A DNA stretch of 64,000 nt from Enoplolaimus lenunculus (taxonomy: Eukaryota; Nematoda; Enoplea; Enoplida; Thoracostomopsidae): assembly GCA_030248215.1 (NCBI GenBank), contig JASANG010001630.1, positions 62,001 through 126,000 on the forward strand. Direction: 5' to 3'. Below the pieces are notes generated by a model. The model searched no databases. It was not told the origin of the DNA and saw nothing but the letters and a program-made list of their open reading frames with translations. This document shows positions 63,774 through 64,000 of the stretch, piece by piece (the first letter of the stretch is position 1; each line of letters opens with the position of its first letter). Position numbers and translations under genes: made by a program.

Positions 63774-64000
63774 GTATTTGTAGATAGGGCGAGGAAGAGT
63801 TAACAGTCGGATAAGAGGACGGTTGAAGGCGGTTTACCTTTTTGACTACAGTCTAAGTAGCGGCTTTATTGAGTTGTTACCTATTACCGTCATTACAAAG
63901 GTACTAGTGATGTTTTAAGCTTAGCAGAAGTTGTTGCTCCAACTACTTTTGATTTAATATGACTATTAAGCTTCTGCGTATCGAAATATAATTTTGTCTT

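Overview
The window looks like an animal (ecdysozoan) nuclear genome, most likely a nematode with large, repeat-filled introns. The reasons are AT-rich sequence, short exons bounded by GTAAGT-type donors and TTTCAG-type acceptors, and a kettin-type giant muscle gene. Degenerate TTAGGC hexamers (the nematode telomere unit) also recur inside a dispersed repeat; this is weak support for the phylum. No prokaryotic, viral or rRNA features were seen.

One host gene dominates: a plus-strand kettin/Sallimus-like (titin superfamily) gene. It enters from upstream of the window, since the first visible exon at 2744 completes a codon begun earlier, and it runs off the 3' end. By splicing in frame I recovered 25 exons (2744-63773, about 4.6 kb coding, about 7% of the window) whose junction phases all agree, plus one optional exon at 50667-50855. 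They encode 12 immunoglobulin (I-set) domains. Every one has the core Trp and a D/H-x-G-x-Y/F type signature. Domains 1-9 are separated by variable linkers, some rich in Gln and Ser. Domains 10-12 are typical kettin modules (about 35-60 residue linker, an FEA-type B strand, a DFG motif), each split by a phase-1 intron with a second-half exon of exactly 144 nt. Kettin binds thin filaments near the sarcomere Z-disc or dense body and links them to thick filaments; this role is inferred from the family.

The rest is intron. 0-2.7 kb: a possible secretory first exon on the minus strand, then repeats. 2.8-9.3 kb: intron with MITEs and a tRNA-derived SINE. 9.5-15.7 kb: a degenerate satellite (about 11.1-14.45 kb) holding a nearly perfect 809-bp tandem duplication. 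15.7-23.8 kb: domains 2-5, with a 1.43-kb foldback element at 19.8-21.2 kb. 23.8-32.7 kb: linkers and domains 6-7. 32.7-45.6 kb: a 12.9-kb intron with MITEs, a SINE, a possible alternative 3' exon near 35.3 kb and a six-unit 77-bp tandem array. 45.6-48.9 kb: domains 8-10. 48.9-60.3 kb: an 11.3-kb intron with a candidate linker or terminal exon and many MITEs. 60.3-63.8 kb: domains 11-12 and a 39-nt microexon.

The introns carry at least eight families of short terminal-inverted-repeat elements. The most distinctive has about 24-bp GGCC-ended inverted repeats around a TTAGGC-like core and is present in at least 12 recognisable copies here. No novel enzymatic or defence system was found. The most unusual signals are this telomere-like MITE, the paired inverted elements flanking exons 11-20, and the candidate alternative kettin ends.
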